The notes under the pieces are model-generated. The model saw only the letters and a list, made by a program, of their open reading frames with translations. It had not been told where the DNA came from and ran no database searches. Shown here piece by piece: positions 8,303 through 16,590 of a DNA stretch of 64,000 nucleotides (position 1 is its first letter; every line of letters starts with the position of its first letter). Source of the DNA: Candidatus Aminicenantota bacterium (GTDB lineage Bacteria > Acidobacteriota > Aminicenantia > Aminicenantales > Aminicenantaceae); NCBI GenBank assembly GCA_020348385.1, contig CP070750.1, forward strand, positions 2,594,476 through 2,658,475. The letters run 5' to 3'. Both the position numbers and the translations under genes were made by a program.

Positions 8303-10108
8303 ATGAAAAAAACTATGCTTTTTATCCTCATCATCAGTCTTTTGCCCTATTCCCTGGCGATCGGGCAACAGGAACAGGCCGAAGAAAAACCCGATCCGAT
8401 GAAGAATTTTTCCCTTGTCGACGAAACGCAACCTGTTACAGAAAAGCTAAAAGTGGGCTTTGAATCCATCACGGGTAATGACGCTGTCACCTACTTGAAG
8501 TTTATCTCCGATGACCTTTTGGAAGGAAGAGATACCGCCAGCGATGGGTACGACATCGCCGCCCTTTATGCCGCCACGATGTTCGAACTCTGGGGTATCA
8601 AACCAGCCGGTGATATGGAGCGCCCACGCATGGATTTTAGGAGAATGATGATGCAAGGAGGAAAACCTCCAGCACAGGGAAAACGAGGTTATTTTCAGAA
8701 CATAACCTTTTTGGAAACTTTAGGGAGCGAAGGCCAGGCTACAGTCACTTGGCAAAAGGGTCTGATGAAAAAGAAAAAATCTTTTTCGTCCGAAATGGAT
8801 TACACGTACATGGCGTCGGGGACTCAGTCCATTACGGCCCCTGTCGTTTTTGTGGGATATGGTATACAAGAATCCTCTTTGAAATTCGATGAGTATAAAA
8901 ATATAGATGTCAAAGGCAAATTCGTGATGATGCTGTCGGAAGCCCCGGGAAAAGGAGACCCTGAATCCCCGTTTAACAAAGGCGAGTTGAAAGAAAAATA
9001 TTATCCCGAGCGGCGTCCGATGATGAGACGAAGGCGCTCGACCTCTCCAAAATTCAAGGTTCCTACAGATATGGGTGCAGAGGCTGTACTTCTTATCGAG
9101 AACTCCCCAGAGGAAAATGGAGACGTGCCACGTCAATACCTCAATGCACAAAGGATTAACGATGAAAGACCGATCTACCCCGGGACTCGTCGCAGAATCT
9201 CTTTTGTCGACAACATCGGACGATCCATGTTCGGGGATTCCATCCCGACCATCCGGATCTCCCGCAAAATGGCCAACGATATTTTAGGGATGTTGGACCA
9301 AAACGTCGAATCGCTTAAAGAAAAAATCGAGGAGACCATCACAAGCCATTCTATGGTCCTTTCCGGTGTTACCCTCACGGTTGAAAACAAGACCGAAACC
9401 AAATTGGTCAACAGCATGAATGTCTTGGGTTACATCGAAGGATCGGATCCTGAATTGAAAAATGAAGCCGTTGTGATCGGAGCTCATTTGGATCATTTGG
9501 GCCGTCGAGGTGATTATATTTTTAATGGAGCGGATGATGACGGCTCCGGTTCTGTCGGGGTGATGGAGATCGCCGAAGCTTTTGCCAAAAATCCTGTCAA
9601 ACCCAAACGCTCGATAGTCTTCGCTCTCTGGACAGGTGAGGAAAAGGGATTGCTGGGATCCCGCTACTATGTGGCCCATCCGTTTATCGAAAAAACAGCG
9701 GCCAACCTGAACCTGGATATGATCAGCCGAGAATACGATAAAGAAACGCTAGCCAGGATGAGCCGGCGATTTGGAGTTGAGGTGGGAAAAGAGGTGCTGG
9801 AGAAAATCGACGCGAAAAAATTTGTCAGCTTCTCTTTCGATGCCAACACTCCAGCGATAGATGAAATCATGAGGAAGAACAATAACCATGTCGGCCTCCA
9901 CCTGAGGATAACAGGAAGTAAAGAGGCAACCGGCGGAAGCGATCATGCCCCATTCGGACAGGCCAAAATTCCGTGGGCGTTTTTTATCGCCGCCATGACC
10001 GAAGATTATCACCAACCCAGCGATTCTGTAGACAAGGTCAGCCCGGAGCTGATGGAAAAAATCATCCGGCTGGCTTATCTAGCCGCATTCGATCTGGCAG
10101 ATAAATAG
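8303..10108 (+). CDS. Secreted M28-family metallopeptidase with PA-domain insert
   Basis: A 601-residue zinc aminopeptidase/carboxypeptidase-type protein with a Sec signal ending near IGQQ. The PA-like insert spans roughly residues 150-330 (VVFVGYGI, VKGKFVMML). The M28 catalytic domain follows, with HLD at 395-397, Asp411 in GADDDGSG, Glu445-Glu446 in WTGEEKG, Asp472 in LNLDMIS and a His in EDYHQPSDS near residue 574; all five zinc ligands and the general base are present. A Lys/Arg/Met-rich stretch near 230-246 is unusual. An AGGAGG site six bases upstream fixes the start. The family removes N-terminal residues from peptides; here it would supply amino acids in the periplasm. Its stop codon is the first base of a large imperfect hairpin. 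Confidence 0.93.
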   Translation: MKKTMLFILIISLLPYSLAIGQQEQAEEKPDPMKNFSLVDETQPVTEKLKVGFESITGNDAVTYLKFISDDLLEGRDTASDGYDIAALYAATMFELWGIKPAGDMERPRMDFRRMMMQGGKPPAQGKRGYFQNITFLETLGSEGQATVTWQKGLMKKKKSFSSEMDYTYMASGTQSITAPVVFVGYGIQESSLKFDEYKNIDVKGKFVMMLSEAPGKGDPESPFNKGELKEKYYPERRPMMRRRRSTSPKFKVPTDMGAEAVLLIENSPEENGDVPRQYLNAQRINDERPIYPGTRRRISFVDNIGRSMFGDSIPTIRISRKMANDILGMLDQNVESLKEKIEETITSHSMVLSGVTLTVENKTETKLVNSMNVLGYIEGSDPELKNEAVVIGAHLDHLGRRGDYIFNGADDDGSGSVGVMEIAEAFAKNPVKPKRSIVFALWTGEEKGLLGSRYYVAHPFIEKTAANLNLDMISREYDKETLARMSRRFGVEVGKEVLEKIDAKKFVSFSFDANTPAIDEIMRKNNNHVGLHLRITGSKEATGGSDHAPFGQAKIPWAFFIAAMTEDYHQPSDSVDKVSPELMEKIIRLAYLAAFDLADK

Positions 10109-10187
10109 CCTGTTCAGGAACCACTTCCTTGCCACCAAGTTAATGGGTGAGAGGGGTGGGCTGGCATGGTTCGTGAATAGAACAGGC
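10108..10187 (+). repeat. 80-base nested inverted repeat between M28 and MBL genes
   Basis: GCCTGTTC at 10108-10115 pairs with GAACAGGC at 10180-10187; inside it GAACCA (10118-10123) pairs with TGGTTC (10167-10172), and TGCCA/TGGCA plus CCACC/GGTGG can extend the fold. It starts at the M28 stop. It could be a processing or attenuation hairpin or a short dispersed element. Confidence 0.55.
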
Positions 10188-10210
10188 CGAATTTAACAGG
10201 AGGCTTTACG

Positions 10211-11083
10211 ATGATCAAGAAAGCGAAAATCCTGGTTTTCCTGTTTTTTGCGTTTTTGCTCCTTTCATCAATCTCCTTTGCCCAGCAGCGTGAGATCCCG
10301 CCAGTTAAACTGGAAAAAATCTCGGATAATCTGTTTCAAATCCTGGATGGACGAGGAGCAAACGGAGGGTTTTACATCGGCGACAACGGAGTACTCGTGA
10401 TCGATTCTAAGATGACAAAAGAATCGGTGGACCAGACTTTAGCAGAGATCAAAAAAATCACCAACAAACCGATTAAATACCTTGTCAATACTCATAGCGA
10501 CGGCGACCACATCGCAGGGAATCCATTTTTTCCCCCGTCCGTGATAATCATTGCCCATGAGAAGTGTCGGGAAGAATTCCTACACCCACGAAGAGATGGA
10601 AAGCCTTCGGAATGGAGTGACCCAAAAATGGCTCCCTATCTTCCTACGTTGACCTATCGGGATAAAATGGATATCTACCTTGGGGAAAAGAAAGTCGAGT
10701 TGAGGTATTTTGGCGTCGGCCACACAAAGGGAGACACGGTAGTATACTTTCCGGAGGAAAAAACGGCTTTCCTTGGAGACCAGATCTTCATGGGCAGGCC
10801 TCAACTCATCCACTCTTACAAAGGGGGGAATTCCTTCGCGTACGTGAAAACTATGACAAAAATGCTGGAAAATATCGACGCTGAAACGTTCTGCAGCGGA
10901 CACGGCGATCCCATAGACCGAAACGCGGTTAAACATCATATCGCAGAGATGAAATCCATCCAGGCAAAGGTCAAATCTATTATGGAACAAAACAAGAGCC
11001 TAGAAGATGTAAAAAAAGAATTCCCGGAGAATCATAGCCGTCTGGTCGAATCCATTTTCAACGAGTTGAAAACTATGTCCTAG
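10211..11083 (+). CDS. Secreted metallo-beta-lactamase-fold hydrolase with altered HxHxDH motif
   Basis: The 290-residue protein has a Sec signal ending at SFAQQ and the MBL fold: GGFYIGDNGVLVID, NTHSDGDH at about residues 93-100, GVGHTKGDTVVY with the second His, FLGDQIF with the bridging Asp and CSGHGDP with the last His. The usual HxHxDH reads H95-S-D97-G-D99-H100, so the second zinc His is Asp. The other ligands remain, so a mono- or hetero-metal site is possible. Relatives are quinoprotein-relay hydrolases, lactonases and alkylsulfatase-like enzymes, and substrate is open. A GGAGG-type site precedes the ATG. It lies 102 bases after the M28 gene, separated by the structured repeat. Confidence 0.88.
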   Translation: MIKKAKILVFLFFAFLLLSSISFAQQREIPPVKLEKISDNLFQILDGRGANGGFYIGDNGVLVIDSKMTKESVDQTLAEIKKITNKPIKYLVNTHSDGDHIAGNPFFPPSVIIIAHEKCREEFLHPRRDGKPSEWSDPKMAPYLPTLTYRDKMDIYLGEKKVELRYFGVGHTKGDTVVYFPEEKTAFLGDQIFMGRPQLIHSYKGGNSFAYVKTMTKMLENIDAETFCSGHGDPIDRNAVKHHIAEMKSIQAKVKSIMEQNKSLEDVKKEFPENHSRLVESIFNELKTMS

Positions 11084-11117
11084 ACGATCCCCTGTTTCTT
11101 TTTCCTCGAGTATGCCT

Positions 11118-11123
11118 TATAAT
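11118..11123 (+). promoter_or_regulatory. Candidate -10 box for the TonB receptor
   Basis: A perfect TATAAT lies 92 bases before the receptor ATG. The matching -35 (TTTCTT at 11095-11100, 17-base spacing) is poor. It would place the next inverted repeat in the 5' leader. Confidence 0.4.
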
Positions 11124-11146
11124 AACAAGTTAATTATTATTATTTA

Positions 11147-11202
11147 TTTGGCAGAGATCGCAATCATTCTTGTCTAACATAATTTCCAGGAGCTCTGCCA
11201 AA
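11147..11202 (+). promoter_or_regulatory. 10-bp perfect inverted repeat in the TonB receptor leader
   Basis: TTTGGCAGAG at 11147-11156 and CTCTGCCAAA at 11193-11202 are perfect reverse complements with 36 bases between them. The right arm abuts the AAGGAAAAG ribosome site. This geometry could form an RNA hairpin or bind a dimeric repressor. Confidence 0.5.
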
Positions 11203-11214
11203 AGGAAAAGCTAA

Positions 11215-13452
11215 ATGAGAAAGAGTCTTCTCTCTATCTTAATAATTCTTTCTCTCACAGGTTTTGGTTTCTCCGCATCATCGAGAACCATCAAAGGAAG
11301 GGTTCTGGATGAAAAAGGGAATCCTCTTGCCAATGTGAAGGTAGAGGTACTTGATACAGCCATCTCCACCCATACAAAACCGAACGGTATATTTGTCTTG
11401 GAGAACTTGAAGAAGAAAAAAATATTCGTGATGTTCATCCATCCCGATTATGTAACACGGACGGTCGAATTGGCTATGGAAAAAAGCTCCGGTCAGATGA
11501 TCGAAATATCCCTCACGCCAAAAAATCCAATCCTTATGACCATCAAAGAGGAGATTTCTGTGACTGCCGAAGCCGATTCTATCATCGACATCAACCTCCC
11601 CTCCCACAGGACAATTCTTCCCAACTCAGTGCTTACAGAAATGGGAACGTCCAATATTGCCGAATCTGTGGACAAAGTTCCGGGTGTCGCCGCCGTAGGA
11701 AAAGGAGGCTACTCAATGGTGCCTGCCATCCGTGGGTTGGCCGAACACCGAACACTACTGCTCGTGGATGGAGTCCGGATCACTTCGGAAAGAAGACTCG
11801 GTGCCAGTGCATCATTCGTCAGCCTGGGTGCCATCGACCGGGTCGAAATCAACCGCGGTCCCTATTCTGTTTTTCATGGATCAGGAGCGCTGGGAGGCAT
11901 CATCAACATCATCACCAAATCTCCGGCTCCCAAATCTCCCTTCGAAGGCGACTTTCGTCTTGGTTACAACACAGTCCGAAACGAACGGGCGGGATCGGTA
12001 TCTCTCAGCGGTTCTTTAGGGAATTGGGGATTGATGTTCGGCTCCAACGGAAAAAAAGCCGATGACTACGCAGCCCCATCCGGCAAGATTGAATGGTCTC
12101 GTTACCAGGACTACGATCTGATGTTCAAAATCAACCGCCAGAGCAAAAAGTCTGAATTTTATGCCACAATATTCCACTATAACGGAACGGACATCGGAAA
12201 ACCCAGTCCGACCTCTTACCTGAAACCCAGGTGGTATCCCGATGAGACAAATTCACTTTTAATGGTGGGGTACAGAACAGAGAAATTTTGGATTTTGGAT
12301 AAAATAAATGCCAGTGTTTACGCCCTCCGATCTGTCCTTGAAACTCAAAAGGACAACTTGAGAGAAGAAACCTTATCTGTCGAAAAGAGAAATTTAGCCA
12401 GGGTGGAAGGCACAAACTTCGGGTTTAAAATTCGTGGTGGAAAGACATTGGGAAAGATACACACACTGAACTTCGGGATAGACTATTTCGGCCGTGCAAA
12501 CATAAACGACCAGAACACCGAATGGAAGTACGATGAAATGGGTAATGTCATAAGCCTAGCCGATGAGTCATCTCTTCAAGATGCCCGAAGAAACAATCTC
12601 GGATTTTATATCGACGACAAGATTAAGTTTTCTGATCTGGTGACTCTCAATGTCGGGACTCGTTTCGACACTGTCTCTACAAGCAATCTCACCCTTGAAG
12701 GAAATCGTATAACAAAAAACGATGAGTTTTTTTCTGCATACCTGGGTACGGTGTTCCAGATCACTCCTTATTTATCGTTCCTCGGCAATGTCGGCCATTC
12801 CTTCCGGTTCCCATCCGTGAGCGAGCTTTTCTACACAGGCTTGACCGGCCGAGGAACCGTCTTCGGCAATCCCGACTTAGAGCCTGAAAAAAGCCTGAAT
12901 TTGGATATCGGATTCCGGTACCTCCATGAAAAATTCTTTGCCTCTATTTACGGTTTCAGCAACTCGATAAACGACATGATCCAGAAATACGGCGGTTTCG
13001 AGGAGGAAGAATACTTCTACCGCAACCTGACCAGCGGCCAAATCTACGGATTCGAAGGAGAATTTTATCTCTCTCTGATGAAGAACGTTGAACTTTTCAT
13101 CAACTTTCATCATATGGTCGGGAAGGAAAAAGGCGAAAAAAACACGGACGCAGCGCTCAATTATATTCCTCCCTCACGTTTGACTTTCTGGGGAAAATAT
13201 TCACCGGGAAAGTTCTGGGTCGAACCGAGAGTCACCCTTACATCTGCGGTGAGAGATCCCGGCCCTCTGGAGATCGAGATAGATGGGTATGTGCTTTTCG
13301 ATACGATCTTTGGTTTGAAGATCAACGATAGTTTGACCCTCGTGGCCATCGCCCAGAATATTTTCGACCAGACCTACCGAGCCTCAGCGGATGAGGCGGG
13401 CGTCGATGCCCCTGGACAGGGATTTGTTTTCAAAGCAGAATATTCTTTCTAA
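11215..13452 (+). CDS. TonB-dependent outer-membrane receptor
   Basis: The 745-residue protein has a Sec signal (to about residue 20), a carboxypeptidase-regulatory-like domain (residues 22-90, IKGRVLDEKGNPLANVKVEV), a plug domain (about 120-240, with VDKVPGVAAVGKGG, PAIRGLAEHRTLLLVDG and GALGGIINIITK) and a C-terminal 22-strand-type barrel ending in phenylalanine (KAEYSF). It carries siderophores, cobalamin, metals or oligosaccharides in this family; the short length and single regulatory domain fit a non-SusC receptor. No SusD-like lipoprotein, TonB or ExbBD is beside it. It converges with the BNR protein at 13477 with only 24 bases between them. An inverted repeat and TATAAT lie upstream, so it probably has its own regulated promoter. 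Confidence 0.94.
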   Translation: MRKSLLSILIILSLTGFGFSASSRTIKGRVLDEKGNPLANVKVEVLDTAISTHTKPNGIFVLENLKKKKIFVMFIHPDYVTRTVELAMEKSSGQMIEISLTPKNPILMTIKEEISVTAEADSIIDINLPSHRTILPNSVLTEMGTSNIAESVDKVPGVAAVGKGGYSMVPAIRGLAEHRTLLLVDGVRITSERRLGASASFVSLGAIDRVEINRGPYSVFHGSGALGGIINIITKSPAPKSPFEGDFRLGYNTVRNERAGSVSLSGSLGNWGLMFGSNGKKADDYAAPSGKIEWSRYQDYDLMFKINRQSKKSEFYATIFHYNGTDIGKPSPTSYLKPRWYPDETNSLLMVGYRTEKFWILDKINASVYALRSVLETQKDNLREETLSVEKRNLARVEGTNFGFKIRGGKTLGKIHTLNFGIDYFGRANINDQNTEWKYDEMGNVISLADESSLQDARRNNLGFYIDDKIKFSDLVTLNVGTRFDTVSTSNLTLEGNRITKNDEFFSAYLGTVFQITPYLSFLGNVGHSFRFPSVSELFYTGLTGRGTVFGNPDLEPEKSLNLDIGFRYLHEKFFASIYGFSNSINDMIQKYGGFEEEEYFYRNLTSGQIYGFEGEFYLSLMKNVELFINFHHMVGKEKGEKNTDAALNYIPPSRLTFWGKYSPGKFWVEPRVTLTSAVRDPGPLEIEIDGYVLFDTIFGLKINDSLTLVAIAQNIFDQTYRASADEAGVDAPGQGFVFKAEYSF

Positions 13453-13476
13453 GGCTCTTTCTGAATTCTTAACCGG

Positions 13477-16452
13477 TCACTTGTCCGATAGCATAGGATC
13501 CTGGCGAACAGTAACTTTTCCTTTGTACGTTTTTCCATTGACCGAAAGCGTTACTATATATATTCCAGGTTCAGCTTCTGTTGCTCCCATCCCACGGCCT
13601 CTTCCGCGAAACCGCATGAACCCGCCGAATCCGATAGTTTCGAAAGCTTTCCTCTGAATCTCCGCCGCTTCCCTGTAAGTGAGCCCTGGCTGCTTGAGCT
13701 GTTCCAGCGCCTTTTGCACCGTTTTTTTCGGTTCTTCCTCCACCTCCGGTCGGGAAAGAATTCTGCCCATCATCTGCTGCATCTGGGCGAGATTCTGTTT
13801 CAACTGTTCGGCTGGAGGATCGAAGCGCAAATCCCACATCAGACGGCTTATGCCTGCCTTTGCCTCTTTAAGGGGAAAATTTGTCTTAAGGATTCCTGTC
13901 GCGTCAGATATTTCTATCTCAACCGGACTGTCAGGTTTGTCCTTGAGATAAAAGTTGATCGCCACGCCTGGAGCGGGATTTTCCCCAGCAAAGTAGAGGT
14001 TCCCGCGACCGTATCCTCCTCTTCCTAGGCTCAGCCAATGGGTTCCTGCACGGCCGTTTTCGAAAAGGTGAGCTTCCGCAGACAGGATCTTTTCTGTTGC
14101 TTGCTGCAGGGGCGTGATGTCATCCAGAATCCAGATGCCACGGCCGTGAGTCCCGGCAATAAGGTCGCTGTCGCGTGGATGGATCACAAGGTCATGAAAG
14201 GCCACTGTCGGCATGTTGAGATTCAGATTAGTCCAAGTGCCTCCTCCTTCTAAGGTGAAAAACACGGCAAATTCTGTTCCGACAAACAAAAGGTTTTTGT
14301 TCTTCAAGTCTTCGCGGATGACGTAAACCGGCCCATCATCCGGGAGGTCCCCGACGATATTCGTCCAGGTTTCGCCGTAATCGGTGGTTTTGAACACATA
14401 GGGCTTAAAACGATCGCTCCTGTGCCCGTCAAACGTAAGGTAACAGGTGCCCTCATTAAAACGGGAGGCTTCAACACGGCTCACCCAAATCCCTTCTGGA
14501 ACTTCCGGGACGTTTTTTCTCACATTGGTCCATGAACCACCGTCGTTGCGGGTAATCTGGACATTCCCGTCATCTGTGCCAACCCAGATTAGACCAGGTG
14601 TGATCGGGGATTCAGAAATGGTCGTGATGGTGCAGTGAGTTTCTGCACCTGTCTGATCCAGAGTGATGCCACCTGTGGGTTTGCTATGTTTATCCGGATT
14701 GTTGGTCGTAAGGTCAGGGCTTATGATCATCCAGTTGTCTCCCCTATTTATCGATTTGAACAGGTGGTCCCCCCCAAAATAAATTATCCGGGGATTGTGG
14801 GGAGAAATCAGGATGGGGGAACTCCAGTTTTGCCGGAATGGAGATCTCTGGCGGCCGAACATGCTTGGTTGCTGTTGCTGGGCTTCAGGTTTTTTCTTGG
14901 GTACCGGCGGTGTATGCTCTTTCCAGTTATAGGTTGTCTGTTGAGAGGGTCTTATCCGAGCCGACTCTCTGGTTTCCACATTGATCCTGAAGATATTGCC
15001 GCCCTGGCTTTCGCCGTAGGCGATGCGCCAATCTGTGGGATCGTTCTGCGTGTAAAACCCATCCCCTCCTCCGATATTGTACCAGAAATCGGTCAGGATC
15101 ATCCCTTCTCTGTGCATACTGGGACCGCACCAGGTGCCATTATCCTGCAATCCACCATAGACATAGTAAGGATCGCGCATATCCGCGCTTACAGCATAAA
15201 ATTGTGCCACACAGAGGTTATCGAACAAAATCCAGGTTTTCCCGTGGTCATGGGTAATAGATGCTCCCCCGTCCTGGCCCACATAAAAACGGTTTTTGTT
15301 CGTGGGATCCAGCCACATGGTATGGAAGTCCGGATGGAGTCCTTGAATGGTTTTAAAAGTCTTGCCTCCGTCCTCTGAATACTGCATGCTTGTTGCCAGG
15401 TAATACACCAATTTGTCATCGAATGGATTGATATATATATGGCTGTAGTAAAATGGACGGATATTCGTCCGATTTTGATACATCCAGGTTTCTCCCCCAT
15501 CTTCTGATCGGTAAATACCAGTTCCCAGTTTGGACATATCTTCATATTCTGGGTTGGGCTTTTGCGTCTGTCCCTCCCGGATCGAACGCTGAGGTTGGTA
15601 GCCATGTTCGACAACGGCCATCAGGACCTTAGGATTGCTGCGGGAAATGGCAAGACCTATCCTTCCCAAATCTCCCTCCGGAATCCCTTTGGTCAACTTG
15701 ATCCAGGTATCGCCAGCATCTGTGGTTTTATAAATTCCGCTGTTCGGTCCTCCCGAATCGAATCGCCAGGGCTGGCGTATTCGCTGCCAAAACCCGACGT
15801 AAAGGATACCCGGATTTTGGGGGTGCATAACAAGATCAATGGGGCCGGTTTTTCCATCATCCGGAAGTCCATTGGTCAGTTTCTGCCAGGTCTTCCCACC
15901 ATCTTCGGTCTTGAATAGACCTCGGTCTCCCGAATAGCCCCAGGTGTGCCCGGAGGCTGCCGCATAAACGATGTCTGGGCTGGTGGGATGAGTGAGGACA
16001 CGGGCGATCGTGTGTGTGCTTTTCAAACCCATATGGGTAAAGGTTTTCCCGCCGTCGATGGATTTGTAGATTCCGTCTCCCCAAGCAATGCTGTTGCGGC
16101 AGCATTCCTCTCCCGTACCGATCCAAATGATATTGGGATCCTTCTGGAAAAAAGCCACATCCCCGATGGATGCCGAGCCGTATTTATCAAAAATCGGCTC
16201 CCATGTTGTCCCCGCATTCACGGATTTCCAGACACCTCCTGAGGCGCTGGCCACAAGCACTTGGGTAAAGTCACTCTCGAGGGCTTCAAAATCCGAGATC
16301 CGGCCGATCATGTTGGCCGGTCCGATATTGCGCCATTTGAAGTCTTTGATAAGACTTTCTTGCGCTGTTTGCGAAAAGGCCAGACTTGTCAGGAATATAA
16401 TAAGGAAGAGAAGAAAAAACACCCTATGAGTTTTTTTTAGATTCAAAACCAT
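13477..16452 (-). CDS. Secreted sortilin/VPS10-like BNR-repeat beta-propeller protein
   Basis: This 991-residue protein has a Sec signal (FLTSLAFSQ). Residues about 30-780 are filled with BNR/Asp-box repeats such as GGVWKSVNAGTTW, DGGKTWQKL, DGGETWMYQ and NDGGSWTNV, which form one or two large propellers of the sortilin-N/photosystem II stability-factor type. The C-terminal 200 residues hold a helical part with a Gln/Met-rich stretch and a final Ig-like strand (PGIYIVTLSVNGKTYKGKV). Such proteins are abundant in Acidobacteriota and their role is unproven; some relatives act on glycans, and no catalytic site can be named here. A strong AGGAGGTG site precedes the ATG, and a promoter-like pair lies about 110-140 bases upstream. 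Confidence 0.9.
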   Translation of the reverse strand: MVLNLKKTHRVFFLLFLIIFLTSLAFSQTAQESLIKDFKWRNIGPANMIGRISDFEALESDFTQVLVASASGGVWKSVNAGTTWEPIFDKYGSASIGDVAFFQKDPNIIWIGTGEECCRNSIAWGDGIYKSIDGGKTFTHMGLKSTHTIARVLTHPTSPDIVYAAASGHTWGYSGDRGLFKTEDGGKTWQKLTNGLPDDGKTGPIDLVMHPQNPGILYVGFWQRIRQPWRFDSGGPNSGIYKTTDAGDTWIKLTKGIPEGDLGRIGLAISRSNPKVLMAVVEHGYQPQRSIREGQTQKPNPEYEDMSKLGTGIYRSEDGGETWMYQNRTNIRPFYYSHIYINPFDDKLVYYLATSMQYSEDGGKTFKTIQGLHPDFHTMWLDPTNKNRFYVGQDGGASITHDHGKTWILFDNLCVAQFYAVSADMRDPYYVYGGLQDNGTWCGPSMHREGMILTDFWYNIGGGDGFYTQNDPTDWRIAYGESQGGNIFRINVETRESARIRPSQQTTYNWKEHTPPVPKKKPEAQQQQPSMFGRQRSPFRQNWSSPILISPHNPRIIYFGGDHLFKSINRGDNWMIISPDLTTNNPDKHSKPTGGITLDQTGAETHCTITTISESPITPGLIWVGTDDGNVQITRNDGGSWTNVRKNVPEVPEGIWVSRVEASRFNEGTCYLTFDGHRSDRFKPYVFKTTDYGETWTNIVGDLPDDGPVYVIREDLKNKNLLFVGTEFAVFFTLEGGGTWTNLNLNMPTVAFHDLVIHPRDSDLIAGTHGRGIWILDDITPLQQATEKILSAEAHLFENGRAGTHWLSLGRGGYGRGNLYFAGENPAPGVAINFYLKDKPDSPVEIEISDATGILKTNFPLKEAKAGISRLMWDLRFDPPAEQLKQNLAQMQQMMGRILSRPEVEEEPKKTVQKALEQLKQPGLTYREAAEIQRKAFETIGFGGFMRFRGRGRGMGATEAEPGIYIVTLSVNGKTYKGKVTVRQDPMLSDK

Positions 16453-16561
16453 CGTTCACCTCCTGAATCTGTTCAGATGTTCTTTGAAAAACCAAGAACG
16501 GCAGAAAAATTGAATGGGAATGCAAATGAGGGATGAAAATACACATTCATAAAAACCCGAT

Positions 16562-16590
16562 ATTATACGGGAAAAAAAAGATTATGTACA
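16562..16590 (-). promoter_or_regulatory. Promoter for the sortilin-like gene (minus strand)
   Basis: On the minus strand TGTACA (16590-16585), a 17-base spacer that includes eight T, and TATAAT (16567-16562) lie directly after the PhoD-like stop. The same stretch has a small CCCG/CGGG stem followed by five T, which could also end the upstream transcript. Confidence 0.45.

Noticed and set aside
14635-15378. 247-codon plus-strand frame in the sortilin-like gene
   Set aside because: Antisense to BNR repeats with no features of its own.
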